From assembly GCA_001604275.1 (NCBI GenBank), contig LVBD01000035.1:59442-123441 (forward strand): 64,000 nt of DNA. Reading direction: 5' to 3'. The notes under the pieces were generated by a model. The model was given only the letters and a program-made list of their open reading frames with translations. It was not told the origin of the DNA and ran no database searches. Of this stretch, positions 34,286 to 43,214 are shown in pieces. This stretch comes from Spirochaetales bacterium Spiro_02. GTDB taxonomy: Bacteria > Spirochaetota > Spirochaetia > Sphaerochaetales > Sphaerochaetaceae. The position numbers and the translations under genes were made by a program. Position 1 is the stretch's first letter; the number at the start of each line of letters is the position of its first letter.

Positions 34286-35362
34286 ATGGCAACATATGAT
34301 ATTTCCCGCAAGTTGAAGCGCATCATCGAGCTATCAAAACGCCTGACAAACAACAACATGGCGGATCTGACCGAAGAGCGCATCGACGAGATCAACAATA
34401 TATCGATCCCGAATAATTGGGTGACACGGAAACTTCTCAGCAAACCGGCGAAGAACATCGACTCGAAAACGTTCATCATCCCGGTCACAGATGGGGTCGT
34501 CACCGGATATTTCTTTGAAAAGCGCGGGAGCAAGTCCCTCACGGGGCTCAGCCCTCTGATTATTTTCTTCCATGGCGGGGGCTGGGTCTGGGGGAATATG
34601 GATCTATACAATTTCTTTTGCGCCCGCCTTGCCGCATTGACCCAGGCATCGGTTCTTTCGGTGGATTATCGTCTCGCCCCCCGGTATAAATTCCCTACGG
34701 CGGTCGAGGATTGCTATGACACGTTGCTTTGGGCGGCCAACGGCGCCCGGTATTGGAAGACGGATCCCGACCGGATATTTCTGATCGGCGACAGCGCCGG
34801 CGGAAATCTTGCCGCAGTCGTCAGTCGTCTCGCTCGGGATCGAAAGGGTCCGGCCATCGCTGGGCAGATACTGATATATCCGGTTACCGATGGACGGATG
34901 CGGACCGATAGCTATGCCCAATATAAGGATTGTCCCACACTTTCGGCGAATGACATGAAGTTCTTCATTCAGAATTATCAGCGGGAGCCGAAGGACATCC
35001 TGAATCCGAATTTTTCTCCGCTGCTGTCCAAGGATCATTCCCGTTTGCCTCCGACGTTGATCATCGCCGCCGAGTATGATCCTTTACATGACGATGCTAT
35101 GCTCTATGCCGATGCGCTGGCTTCCGCCGATACTCCGGTGCAATACTTGGAGGCGAAGAAGACCGTGCATGGTTTCATCAACTATCCGGCGGCGACTGGA
35201 GCTGCGGAGACGGAATGCGCGATCATGCAGTTTGTCGGCGGCAGGTCGGTGGAACAGGTAACGCTCACGACGCATAAGCAGTTGGACAAGCAGGACAAGC
35301 GGGAGCGCAAGCTTGCTCACAAGACCGCAAAGAACTTGATCAGTGCCAAACTAGAAGAATGA
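34286..35362 (+). CDS. Alpha/beta hydrolase of the hormone-sensitive lipase type
   Basis: A 358-residue carboxylesterase/lipase of the HSL (family IV) type. Motifs are the oxyanion-hole FFHGGGWVWG, the nucleophile GDSAGGNLAAV (about residue 175), the acid in AAEYDPLHDDA and the catalytic His in VHGFINYP. The N-terminal 90 residues include a helical cap. The C-terminus ends in a very basic tail (DKQDKRERKLAHKTAK) of unknown role. No signal peptide is seen, so it is cytoplasmic. Its stop codon abuts a GGGTCATTGCA repeat element. Confidence 0.9.
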   Translation: MATYDISRKLKRIIELSKRLTNNNMADLTEERIDEINNISIPNNWVTRKLLSKPAKNIDSKTFIIPVTDGVVTGYFFEKRGSKSLTGLSPLIIFFHGGGWVWGNMDLYNFFCARLAALTQASVLSVDYRLAPRYKFPTAVEDCYDTLLWAANGARYWKTDPDRIFLIGDSAGGNLAAVVSRLARDRKGPAIAGQILIYPVTDGRMRTDSYAQYKDCPTLSANDMKFFIQNYQREPKDILNPNFSPLLSKDHSRLPPTLIIAAEYDPLHDDAMLYADALASADTPVQYLEAKKTVHGFINYPAATGAAETECAIMQFVGGRSVEQVTLTTHKQLDKQDKRERKLAHKTAKNLISAKLEE

Positions 35363-35384
35363 GGGTCATTGCAGGGTCATTGCA
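35363..35384 (+). repeat. Stop-associated direct repeat (copy 3, after the esterase)
   Basis: Two perfect tandem copies of GGGTCATTGCA, starting at the base after the TGA stop codon. Confidence 0.8.
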
Positions 35385-35461
35385 CCTGTGGTTGTCGGGT
35401 TGGACTGGCCGGACGGGCTATGGCCGGGCAACTGGCATGGGACAATCGCCCGACCCTGCAA

Positions 35462-36496
35462 TCACCCTGGGAGCACCCCCACTTTCTTGAGAACGGGATC
35501 CTTGCCGAGCAACAAGCCCAATGATTCACGAGTATATCTGGGAAAATTCTCTTTCTTTCCATTCGCCGAAAAATAACAATACCAGCAATCCTCATCTTCC
35601 TTGTACCGGACATCGCAACTCATGATATAGCGACTTGCCCACCCCTCGGAAGCTGGAACGAGGACAGGAGGACGGGCGCTCGGATACCAACCGATTCCAT
35701 CCGAACTCTGGAGCATCAGCATCGACGTCGCGCTTCGCTTCGCAACGGGATCCCAATAGGCACCGCATTGGAACGCCGCCAAACCATCGGAACCGGGTAC
35801 GACTTTGATGCTACCGCAACCCAGATTTCGCAACGGGTCGTCCGGCAACGGTTCCAGCAACGGCCTTCCCTCGTTTCCGACAATGAACGGGCCGGACAAC
35901 GTCTGGGATTCGGCCATGGCGAAGTACCGGGACACTTTCTGTTTCGAATCAGGCAACAACAGATGGGAAGCCCCGAAATAAAGCCGATACCCGCCATTCC
36001 ATGAAATGACCTGGGGACGGGAGATCCGCGGCTCATCCAGATATTCGGAAGCGAACGGAACATCCCGGCTGTCAAGCAGCAGGCGCGGTTCGCTCCAGAC
36101 CAACAGATCGTTCGAAGACCGCATTTCGATCCGGCTCGCCTTCAAGCGTTCCTTCCTCGGAACCCGCCGCCGGCCTCGCTCAATGATCGGAATCGGAGCG
36201 TCATGCTTTTCATACAGCAGATACCACGTTCCCCGATCGATGAAGATGAACGGAGAGTGCCCACGGACCTCGACCATCTTCAACGGTTCCCAGCCGATGC
36301 CAGAATCGCTGACGAAATGATGTATCCCCAGCCATGAGTGCGCAAAGAGATGCCACTTCTGATCGGGAGATTCTTCGGGAAAGAGAAACACCGGATCGCA
36401 GAGCTTCGGTACATACCACAACCCGGACAGCACCGGTTCGTCAGAGAACGGGAACCAGGAACAGCGCGGCAACCGGGCAACGGACGGCAAACGCAT
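35462..36496 (-). CDS. Glycoside hydrolase-like five-bladed beta-propeller protein
   Basis: A 344-residue protein with the repeating W/Y-rich, Asp/Glu-bearing strands of five-bladed propeller glycosidases (GH43/32/130-like clans). Examples are LCDPVFLFPEESPDQKWHLF, HSPFIFIDRGTWYLLYEKHD and SRPQVISWNGGYRLYFGASH. The first motif (CDPVFLF) resembles the catalytic-base blade of such enzymes. Exact family and substrate cannot be assigned. It starts 6 bp after the small membrane protein gene, with GGGAGGAG overlapping the upstream stop, so it belongs to the lspA operon. Confidence 0.6.
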   Translation of the reverse strand: MRLPSVARLPRCSWFPFSDEPVLSGLWYVPKLCDPVFLFPEESPDQKWHLFAHSWLGIHHFVSDSGIGWEPLKMVEVRGHSPFIFIDRGTWYLLYEKHDAPIPIIERGRRRVPRKERLKASRIEMRSSNDLLVWSEPRLLLDSRDVPFASEYLDEPRISRPQVISWNGGYRLYFGASHLLLPDSKQKVSRYFAMAESQTLSGPFIVGNEGRPLLEPLPDDPLRNLGCGSIKVVPGSDGLAAFQCGAYWDPVAKRSATSMLMLQSSDGIGWYPSARPPVLVPASEGWASRYIMSCDVRYKEDEDCWYCYFSANGKKENFPRYTRESLGLLLGKDPVLKKVGVLPG

Positions 36497-36502
36497 CAGG
36501 CC

Positions 36503-36790
36503 CTACTCCTCCCGTCTTTTTTTCTGCTTCTTCGAAGTCCAAAGCGGAGCGAGATGCTCCTCCATGTTGAATTTTTTCGAGATGAACTTGACGACCACCG
36601 AATAGAGGAGAAAACTTCCTCCGATCGAGACAATGAACGCCAGACCAAGCCACAATGGCACCAGCGGGCTTTCAGGATCGACGAATCGTGCGATCAAGGC
36701 GAAGCTCAGCACGAACAACGCCAACATCAGCAGAATATTCAACAACGTAGCGACAACGATGAAAATGGCGGTATTGGCTTTCTTGTTCAT
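36503..36790 (-). CDS. Small two- to three-span membrane protein
   Basis: A 95-residue protein with about three hydrophobic segments (residues about 6-28, 42-65) and a highly basic C-terminus (WTSKKQKKRREE). Proteins of this size and layout lie after lspA in spirochaetes, where they have been labelled leader-peptide processing enzyme, a name I cannot support by any catalytic motif. The ATG at 36790 has AAGGAA about 9 bases upstream; two ATGs slightly upstream overlap the lspA stop. Function unknown. Confidence 0.6.
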   Translation of the reverse strand: MNKKANTAIFIVVATLLNILLMLALFVLSFALIARFVDPESPLVPLWLGLAFIVSIGGSFLLYSVVVKFISKKFNMEEHLAPLWTSKKQKKRREE

Positions 36791-36795
36791 AGGCA

Positions 36796-37389
36796 TCATT
36801 CCTTTCCTTTTTTCTTATGCATAACACCGGACACTTCGGGGCCTTCCGCACCATGGCCTTGCCCGTTCAACGATACGAGCAGCGAAACAAGCAACAGGAT
36901 CCCGCATACTACGACGGAACTATCGGCGACATTGAACGTCGGCCATCGTTCCAGTCCGAAAAGACCGTAGAACTTGACGCTGACGAAATCGACCACTCCG
37001 TCGGGACGGAGATACCGGTCGAGCAGGTTGCCGATGCCGCCGCCGAGAATCCCTGCCAGCGCCCAGCGCTGCAACGCAGTGAAATCCATGTCGCGGGAGA
37101 ACAACATCCACAGCAACACGAACATTACCACCGTCGGAAGAAGCAGGAACATCACGGTACGCACCCCGTCAGGCAACCCGGCTCCCATGCTGAACGCCAC
37201 CGCTTTGTTTCGCACATGCCAGATCTGCAGGAAATCGCCGAAATAGCTTGCCGCGATGGTCCCCGGAGGAATCTTCGCAACCACGATCGCCTTGGTGATC
37301 TGATCCGTGATGACAATCGCCGCTGTCAGGATCAGCGGCAACCAGCGGCGTGCCGGGGACGAACCACCGGCAGGAGTTTTCGTTCTCAT
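36796..37389 (-). CDS. lspA: Lipoprotein signal peptidase (signal peptidase II)
   Basis: A 197-residue inner-membrane aspartyl protease that removes signal peptides from prolipoproteins. It shows the four-span layout and the two catalytic Asp boxes: GGGIGNLLDR...GVVDF (about residues 110-130) and FNVADSSVV (about 150). The N-terminus carries VITDQITKAIVVAKI, also conserved. The ATG at 37389 is chosen because a promoter ends 9 bases upstream. The C-terminus is extended and lysine-rich. It leads a small operon with the membrane protein and the propeller protein. Confidence 0.95.
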   Translation of the reverse strand: MRTKTPAGGSSPARRWLPLILTAAIVITDQITKAIVVAKIPPGTIAASYFGDFLQIWHVRNKAVAFSMGAGLPDGVRTVMFLLLPTVVMFVLLWMLFSRDMDFTALQRWALAGILGGGIGNLLDRYLRPDGVVDFVSVKFYGLFGLERWPTFNVADSSVVVCGILLLVSLLVSLNGQGHGAEGPEVSGVMHKKKGKE

Positions 37390-37398
37390 ATCGACCAC

Positions 37399-37427
37399 AC
37401 TATACTACAGGGAAGTAGGGATGGCAA
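37399..37427 (-). promoter_or_regulatory. Near-leaderless promoter of lspA
   Basis: Minus strand TTGCCA (37422-37427), 17 bp, TATAGT (37399-37404), then 9 bases to the lspA ATG. It overlaps the 3' end of the NIF3 gene. Confidence 0.7.
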
Positions 37428-38166
37428 CAAAGGACACGGCAAGACCCAACTCTTCTTGCAACATCGTACCTACTGCCTGCACACCGAACACCTCCGAATC
37501 GTAATGTCCACCGCAGATCATCGTGATCCCCCGCTCCTCGCAGTCGTGGTAGACCTGATGCTCGCACTCCCCGGTGATGAACGCATCCATGCCTTCGTCC
37601 ATCGCTTCGTAGACATCGTCTGCGGCTCCGCCGCTGACGATCGCCACCCGACGGATATCTTTCGGGCCGAACGGAAGAATCTTCAATCCGCCGGCGACTG
37701 AGAATCCAAGTTTCTTCGCCAACGCCTCGGCGTTCTCCGGCTCCGGCAGTTCGCCGCTACAGCCGACATCCAGGCCCTTCCATTTCGCGAACGGGCGGAC
37801 ATGCGACAGACCGAGCAGGCGGGCCATCACCGCATTGTTGCCTACCTGCGGGTGCGCATCCAGCGGCAGATGGACGGCGAATAGCGAAATGCCATGGTCG
37901 AGCAAGAACTTGATCCGCTCGTAGTGGGCGCCGGCGATGGCCAGCGGACGCCCCCAGAACAGGCCGTGATGCACCAGCAGCAGGTCGGCGTCCAAGGCGG
38001 CCGCAGCCTCGAACGAAGCCATGCAGGCGTCGACAGCGACGGCGACGCGCCGCACCTCCTGCTCGGCGGGACCTACTTGTAGCCCGTTGAGGGAGATATC
38101 CAGATCATCGAACGGCTCCATGACCAGACGCTCACGCAAGAATCGTACCAGTTCAGTCAATTTCAT
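37405..38166 (-). CDS. Nif3-like dinuclear metal centre protein
   Basis: A 253-residue NIF3/YbgI-type protein (GTP cyclohydrolase I type 2-like annotation in many genomes; true function uncertain). The metal-binding motifs are visible: LLVHHGLFWG (two His), HLPLDAHPQVGNN (Asp, His), and the C-terminal TGECEHQVYHD with GHYDSEVFG. It is divergent from the Lon-like protease gene. A TATACT at 38174-38179 ends 7 bases before its ATG, so it too may be leaderless, though its -35 is poor. Confidence 0.9.
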   Translation of the reverse strand: MKLTELVRFLRERLVMEPFDDLDISLNGLQVGPAEQEVRRVAVAVDACMASFEAAAALDADLLLVHHGLFWGRPLAIAGAHYERIKFLLDHGISLFAVHLPLDAHPQVGNNAVMARLLGLSHVRPFAKWKGLDVGCSGELPEPENAEALAKKLGFSVAGGLKILPFGPKDIRRVAIVSGGAADDVYEAMDEGMDAFITGECEHQVYHDCEERGITMICGGHYDSEVFGVQAVGTMLQEELGLAVSFVAIPTSL

Positions 38167-38184
38167 GCGTGATAGTATAAAGAG

Positions 38185-38213
38185 TTGACAGGGTTTGTTC
38201 CACCACCTATATT
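38185..38213 (+). promoter_or_regulatory. Leaderless promoter of the Lon-like protease gene
   Basis: Consensus TTGACA (38185-38190), 17 bp, TATATT (38208-38213), then 7 bases to the ATG at 38221. No Shine-Dalgarno sequence is possible. Confidence 0.8.
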
Positions 38214-38220
38214 GAGCGTC

Positions 38221-40305
38221 ATGGGTGACTTAGCATTTACCATCCGCGAGCTTGCGCCCGAGGATGCGGTCTTTTCCTATCCGGTCTCCGTCGTACGGGA
38301 CCATGAGCCTGCAGCGGACAATCCGGGGATCATCGGACAGCCGCGGGCATTGCGGGCGCTGTCCATGGGCATGTCCATCGACAGCGACGGCTACAATATC
38401 TTCGTCAGCGGGGACCATGGTACAGGCCGGCTTTCTGCGGTGAAGCAGGCGGCCCGGCCGTTGCGCGGCGACCTCTCTAAAATCCGCGACATCGCATATG
38501 TGCATAACTTCACCAAACCGGACAGCCCCGTCGTGCTGATCTTCTCCCCCGGAGAAGGAGCCGCATTCGCCTCGGCGATGAAAGAATTCACCTTCCAGCT
38601 CCAAGGCCTGGTCATCGGCATGCTTGCCGAAAAACAGGCAGGAGAGACGATCGATGTGGAAGCTCTGGACGAAGGCGCCGAACGGCTGCTCACCCCGATT
38701 GCCAAACGGTTCGATACCGTCGCCGTAGCCACGCACCTGCGCCATGTCAAGACGGATGTCCGCGACCATGCCCACCGGTTCGCCCTGATGGACGCAGAAC
38801 AGGTCAAGAATTCCTCGATTTTCTCACGGTACGGGGTCAATCTGCTGGTAGATCACTCGGACACCACCTGGCGGCCGCTGGTCGTCGAATCGCATCCAAC
38901 CTTCGCCAACCTCTTCGGTTCGGTGGATCGGCATACCGACATCCACGACGACCGGCATCTGCCATATCTGTCGATCCGGGCAGGGTCGCTGCTCGAGGCG
39001 GCAGGCGGGTTCATGGTGATCAACGCCGAAGAGATGCTCGCCGAAGAAGGGTTGTGGGACTCCCTCAAGCGTTTCATCGACACAGGGTCGCTGGTGATCC
39101 AGAATAGCTCCAACGGATCGGCGGAAGGGCCGGCTTCCGGCATCAGGCCCCAGCCTGCGCCGCTTTCGGTGAAGGTGATCCTCATCGGCAGCGATACGAC
39201 CTACGACAAGCTGTGCGAGCACGACGACTTGTTCCTGAAGCTGTTCAAGGTGTCGGCCGAGTTCGATTTCTCGATGCCTGCGGACGATGTGAACATCCGC
39301 GGCACGATAGGCTTCATCCGACGTACCGCCGACAAGGAACATCTCCTGCCCGTTTCCGACGATGCGGTGGCCGAACTGCTGCGGTATAGTTCATGGTATG
39401 CGGAGCAGCGCAACGAACTGACCACCCAGCTGTCGTTCGTCGGCGACCTGCTGCAGGAAGCGGACTACTGGGCCAGGCAAAGCGGGGCAAAGAGCATCGA
39501 CCGGACCATGGTGGTCAAGGCGATGGACGAGCGCGACTATGCGTCGGGCATCACGGAGAGCCGGATCAACAGCGAGATCGCGTCCGGAGAGATGATCATC
39601 TCCCTCAAGGGGACGAAGGTGGGCATGGTCAACGGCCTGGCGGTGATGGACCGGGGAGCGGCATCATTCGGCACTCCGACGGTGATCTCCGCCACGGTCG
39701 CCCCTGGGAGCGAGGGGATCGTCAACATCGAGCACGAGGCAGGATTGTCGGGAGAGATCCACGACAAGGGGCTGCTGATCCTGGAGGGATACCTGCGCAA
39801 GCGCTACGCCCGTTCGTTCCCTCTGTCGATCTATGCGGGCATCTGCTTCGAGCAGTCCTACGCCGAAGTGGACGGGGACAGCGCCTCGTCGTCCGAACTG
39901 TTCGCCTTGCTGTCGGCGATCGGGGAAATCCCCGTCCGTCAGGACATCGCCGTGACAGGGTCGGTCAACCAGATGGGCGAAATCCAGCCGGTGGGCGGCA
40001 TCAACGAAAAAATCGCAGGGTTCTTCACCATCTGCAAGAAGATGGGATTGACCAAGCACCAGGGCGTGATCATCCCCAAACAGAACATCAACAGCCTGAT
40101 CCTCCCCTATGACGTGCTGGACGCAATCAAGGCCCGCACGTTCCACCTCTACCCGATCGAGACGGTCGACGAAGGGATGCAGATCCTCACCAACCGACCG
40201 GCAGGGGTGCGCAACACGAAGGGCAACTTCCCCGTCGACACCCTCAATCGAGCCATCGAGGACCGGCTGCGCAAGCTGTACGAGCTTTCGCGGCCCAATT
40301 CGTGA
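38221..40305 (+). CDS. Lon-like ATP-dependent protease (AAA_32/LonB-like)
   Basis: A 694-residue protease of the LonB-like/AAA_32 branch. The N-terminal AAA+ part has FVSGDHGTGRLSAVK, with Arg where Walker A has Lys, and GGFMVINAEEML at the Walker B position, both usual in this branch. The C-terminal Lon peptidase carries the catalytic Ser in VDGDSASSSELFALLSAI and the Lys in GGINEKIAGFF. It should degrade misfolded proteins. The start at 38221 is fixed by the perfect promoter 7 bases upstream; a TTG 36 bases earlier is the -35 element itself. Confidence 0.92.
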   Translation: MGDLAFTIRELAPEDAVFSYPVSVVRDHEPAADNPGIIGQPRALRALSMGMSIDSDGYNIFVSGDHGTGRLSAVKQAARPLRGDLSKIRDIAYVHNFTKPDSPVVLIFSPGEGAAFASAMKEFTFQLQGLVIGMLAEKQAGETIDVEALDEGAERLLTPIAKRFDTVAVATHLRHVKTDVRDHAHRFALMDAEQVKNSSIFSRYGVNLLVDHSDTTWRPLVVESHPTFANLFGSVDRHTDIHDDRHLPYLSIRAGSLLEAAGGFMVINAEEMLAEEGLWDSLKRFIDTGSLVIQNSSNGSAEGPASGIRPQPAPLSVKVILIGSDTTYDKLCEHDDLFLKLFKVSAEFDFSMPADDVNIRGTIGFIRRTADKEHLLPVSDDAVAELLRYSSWYAEQRNELTTQLSFVGDLLQEADYWARQSGAKSIDRTMVVKAMDERDYASGITESRINSEIASGEMIISLKGTKVGMVNGLAVMDRGAASFGTPTVISATVAPGSEGIVNIEHEAGLSGEIHDKGLLILEGYLRKRYARSFPLSIYAGICFEQSYAEVDGDSASSSELFALLSAIGEIPVRQDIAVTGSVNQMGEIQPVGGINEKIAGFFTICKKMGLTKHQGVIIPKQNINSLILPYDVLDAIKARTFHLYPIETVDEGMQILTNRPAGVRNTKGNFPVDTLNRAIEDRLRKLYELSRPNS

Positions 40306-40344
40306 TGCAACATATCCTGGAGATATTCGTCGCTCGAACAACAC

Positions 40345-40384
40345 CCTGCGGAGATCATTTGAAATGATCCCCGCAGGATTTTTC
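40345..40384 (+). terminator. Terminator after the Lon-like gene
   Basis: CCTGCGGAGATCATTT pairs with AAATGATCCCCGCAGG with one mismatch, followed by ATTTTT. Confidence 0.85.
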
Positions 40385-40418
40385 TAAAATGTCGGCCATG
40401 CCGTAAGGCTTCACCATT

Positions 40419-40847
40419 CTAGCGAGGGAGCATCTCCATAAAAGTGCGCCAATCCCCGCTTGGAACAGGGACCGCAGGGTTCTCCTGCGTCCCCAGATCT
40501 TTACGCCCATACCAGTAGACATGAGCCTCCGTCCACTTTTCACTCTCACACAAGAAAACCGGCGTAAGAAGTCGATCATATTCGTTTCTGCGGTCACCAG
40601 GACCATAATATTCCTCGATTTCATCAAGAACAGGCAACGTTCCGTTGAAATCAGCCAGCTCAAGAAGCTCTCCGTATACCCAGCCTTCTCCAGGAACAAG
40701 AGCTGGATACCCTTTGTCCAGCTGGTGGAACACACTCCCCTTTACTCGACTTCTTGCTCTGGAAACAACCTTCCCTACAAGGGCTTTCTCATAATTGAAG
40801 AAGCCTTCCATCAAACTTCCATACACCCAGATTCTCATGCACTCCAT
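40419..40847 (-). CDS. Gamma-glutamylcyclotransferase family protein
   Basis: A 142-residue GGCT-fold protein (AIG2/BtrG-like). The substrate loop is WVYGSLMEG near the N-terminus and the catalytic Glu is in LPVLDEIEEYYG. Such enzymes turn gamma-glutamyl amino acids into 5-oxoproline plus amino acid. It lies one base after the pyroglutamyl peptidase gene, with AAAGGAA about 7 bases before the ATG. In this operon the 5-oxoproline theme is shared by all four genes. Confidence 0.85.
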   Translation of the reverse strand: MECMRIWVYGSLMEGFFNYEKALVGKVVSRARSRVKGSVFHQLDKGYPALVPGEGWVYGELLELADFNGTLPVLDEIEEYYGPGDRRNEYDRLLTPVFLCESEKWTEAHVYWYGRKDLGTQENPAVPVPSGDWRTFMEMLPR

Positions 40848-40848
40848 G

Positions 40849-41490
40849 TCAGAATTCCTTTCCTCCTACAGCTCGGATATCACTGGAATTCTTTTCAATT
40901 GCGAGTATGGCAGCTTCAAGCCCCCGTTTGATGTCCTCCAGAGAAAGCGACGGCGTATTTGGTCGTCCGATTACTTGAGCAGGAATGAACGGCACATGAA
41001 TAAAACCGCCCCTCGTCCCAGGATGGGATTTTTTCAGATGGTACAGCACACCGTACATCAGATGATTGCACACAAATGTGCCCGCTGTGTTCGAGACGCT
41101 GGAAGGGATGCCTGCGTTGCGAATCTCCTGTACCATCGCCTTGATCGGCAAGGTAGAGAAATACGCTGGATCTCCATCTGTGAAAATCGGTGTATCAACC
41201 GGCTGATTCCCCTCGTTGTCCGGGATCCGGGCATCGTCTACATTGATCGCTACCCGTTCGGGCGTCATGTCAAACCTTCCACCGGCCTGACCGACGCAGA
41301 GAACGACATCAGGACCATGCTTCTTGATCGCGGCCTCGACAGTTTCGATCGACCTATGGAATACAGTCGGAACCTCCAGTTTCACCACTTCGACACGACC
41401 CACTTTGTCGGAGACCAATTTCACGGCTTCCAGTGCCGGATTGACTTTGTCACCTCCAAATGGATCAAAAGCAGTCAATAAAAGTTTCAT
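40849..41490 (-). CDS. pcp: Pyrrolidone-carboxylate (pyroglutamyl) peptidase I
   Basis: A 213-residue cysteine peptidase that removes N-terminal 5-oxoproline from peptides. The start [17 protein letters not shown] is diagnostic. The triad is visible as Glu in TPERVAIN, Cys in [15 protein letters not shown] and His in [10 protein letters not shown]. Cytoplasmic. It lies between the GGCT gene and the DUF979 gene. Confidence 0.95.
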   Translation of the reverse strand: MKLLLTAFDPFGGDKVNPALEAVKLVSDKVGRVEVVKLEVPTVFHRSIETVEAAIKKHGPDVVLCVGQAGGRFDMTPERVAINVDDARIPDNEGNQPVDTPIFTDGDPAYFSTLPIKAMVQEIRNAGIPSSVSNTAGTFVCNHLMYGVLYHLKKSHPGTRGGFIHVPFIPAQVIGRPNTPSLSLEDIKRGLEAAILAIEKNSSDIRAVGGKEF

Positions 41491-41508
41491 CTTCGTTCTC
41501 CTGTCAGC

Positions 41509-42429
41509 CTAAAAAGCCAAGATGTACATCAGAATGATGTGGATGACCAACATTGCGATGGCGACCGGTGCCTGCGCCTTGATGATGACATATTTGTCCT
41601 TGGTCTCAAGTAAAGCCGCCGGCATGATATTGAAATTCGCCGCCATCGGAGTCAGCAAAGTACCGCAATATCCTGCGGTGAGTCCCAAAGCGCCGACAAC
41701 CACAGGATTCGCTCCCTGCATGATCAGAAACGGAATTCCGATACCCACCGTTATGACGCTGAATGCAGCGAACCCGTTTCCCATAATAATGGTAAACAAC
41801 GCCATTCCGATACAATAGACAGCGACGGCGATCAGGCGAGCCCCATCAGGAATGATCGCAGAAACGCCTTTTGCGATAACCGTCCCAACTCCTGCGGCGG
41901 TAAACAACGCCCCTAATGCGGCGAGCAACTGCGGAAGGATGCCGACCGTGCCGACATTGTCCATCAATCTGGAACCATCGGTAACTGCGGATTTCGCAGG
42001 GGCTTTGGTAACGATGAATGCAACGATCAGCGCGACGGCAGCAGAAATTCCGATCGCATTGTTCGCGCCGAACGGGAGGAATGTCGCAGCCAACACGGCA
42101 ACCAGAGCGAGGCTCAATGCCGGAATGAAAACCTTATAACCCATCTTGTTCGCATTGGTTCTTGTCGCTTCTGCGCTCGGCACATCGCTGGCGCTCTGAT
42201 GAACCCGGTTGAACGCCGTCAACACTGCGATGGCGATAACGCACAGCCCTGTGATCCAATACGGAATATGAGGCCCGACGATGAATGTAAACGCAAGGAT
42301 GAACCAGAACAGCGCCGTGGTGATCCGTGTCTTAAGATTGGAATCTCGCAATGTTTTCAGCCCGACCAAGATAAAGATTACACCGATGATACAATAGAAG
42401 AATTCCGCAATGAATGTATTTACCGTCAT
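41509..42429 (-). CDS. DUF979 membrane protein (putative 5-oxoproline permease component)
   Basis: A 306-residue polytopic membrane protein of the DUF979 family, with about nine hydrophobic segments and conserved ALGLTAGYCGTLLTPMAANFN near the C-terminus. DUF979 is regularly paired with DUF969 and pcp, and the two are thought to form a permease of the carboxylate transporter type. Its start overlaps nothing and is one base after the DUF969 stop, so the pair is co-translated. The substrate 5-oxoproline is inferred from the neighbours. Confidence 0.85.
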   Translation of the reverse strand: MTVNTFIAEFFYCIIGVIFILVGLKTLRDSNLKTRITTALFWFILAFTFIVGPHIPYWITGLCVIAIAVLTAFNRVHQSASDVPSAEATRTNANKMGYKVFIPALSLALVAVLAATFLPFGANNAIGISAAVALIVAFIVTKAPAKSAVTDGSRLMDNVGTVGILPQLLAALGALFTAAGVGTVIAKGVSAIIPDGARLIAVAVYCIGMALFTIIMGNGFAAFSVITVGIGIPFLIMQGANPVVVGALGLTAGYCGTLLTPMAANFNIMPAALLETKDKYVIIKAQAPVAIAMLVIHIILMYILAF

Positions 42430-42430
42430 A

Positions 42431-43120
42431 CTAGGCCTCCTTCTTCCCGCTTTCTGCGAATCTCGCTTTCAGCTTCCGGTCCAGCATCATGGCATGCACC
42501 CAACCGACCAGAACGGAAACGACCGCTATGGGAATCGACATCATGGCAATTTGCAAGGCATCCACTTGATACCCCTGCTCCACCAATGTCGTGACGATCA
42601 GCAACGTTCCCGAAGCTCCCATGAAGCAGTTCTGGGCAAAGAAATTGCCGAAGTTCTCCGATGCCGCGCTATAGCCCTTGATCTCATCCTCGGTCTTTTC
42701 ATCTACGGCTCCGAACTTGGCTTCGGCGGCGGCCTGCGCCATCGGATTGATTAACGGTCTGACGAATTGCGGATGTCCGCCAAGCCTCAAAGAAAATGCG
42801 GCGGCCAAGGCTCGAATAGTCTGATAGAGGGCAAGTATCCGCCCCGTGGTGGCATTTTTGATTCCGCTGATGAAATCAACAGCCTTATCCTTAAGACCAT
42901 AACGTTCACTGATTCCAATAACGGGAAGCGTCAATACGAACAACGTCGCCGTCCGTTGGGTGATGAATGATTTCCCCAGCGTAGTCAGAATATCCATAAA
43001 CGACATTCCTGCTACCAACCCCGTCACGACACCTGCAACGACAACCGTCGCTATGGTGTCTTTCTTCAGTGCAAAGCCGACAACGACTATGAGCACACCG
43101 ACTAGCTTTAACAGTTCCAT
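42431..43120 (-). CDS. DUF969 membrane protein (putative 5-oxoproline permease component)
   Basis: A 229-residue polytopic membrane protein of the DUF969 family, partner of DUF979. Conserved parts are LPVIGISERYGLKDKA, RLGGHPQFVRPLINPMAQAA and ENFGNFFAQNCFMGASG. It is first in the pcp operon, with a GGGGATGAACT-type ribosome site before its ATG. It likely forms half of a two-protein inner-membrane transporter for pyroglutamate (inference). Confidence 0.85.
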   Translation of the reverse strand: MELLKLVGVLIVVVGFALKKDTIATVVVAGVVTGLVAGMSFMDILTTLGKSFITQRTATLFVLTLPVIGISERYGLKDKAVDFISGIKNATTGRILALYQTIRALAAAFSLRLGGHPQFVRPLINPMAQAAAEAKFGAVDEKTEDEIKGYSAASENFGNFFAQNCFMGASGTLLIVTTLVEQGYQVDALQIAMMSIPIAVVSVLVGWVHAMMLDRKLKARFAESGKKEA

Positions 43121-43214
43121 AGTTCATCCCCTTTCTGTCGATTTTTTCATATTCTTGCACCATTTTTCTCGAACCACAACAACCATTCTGAAAATCTTGT
43201 ACGACATTTGCTGT

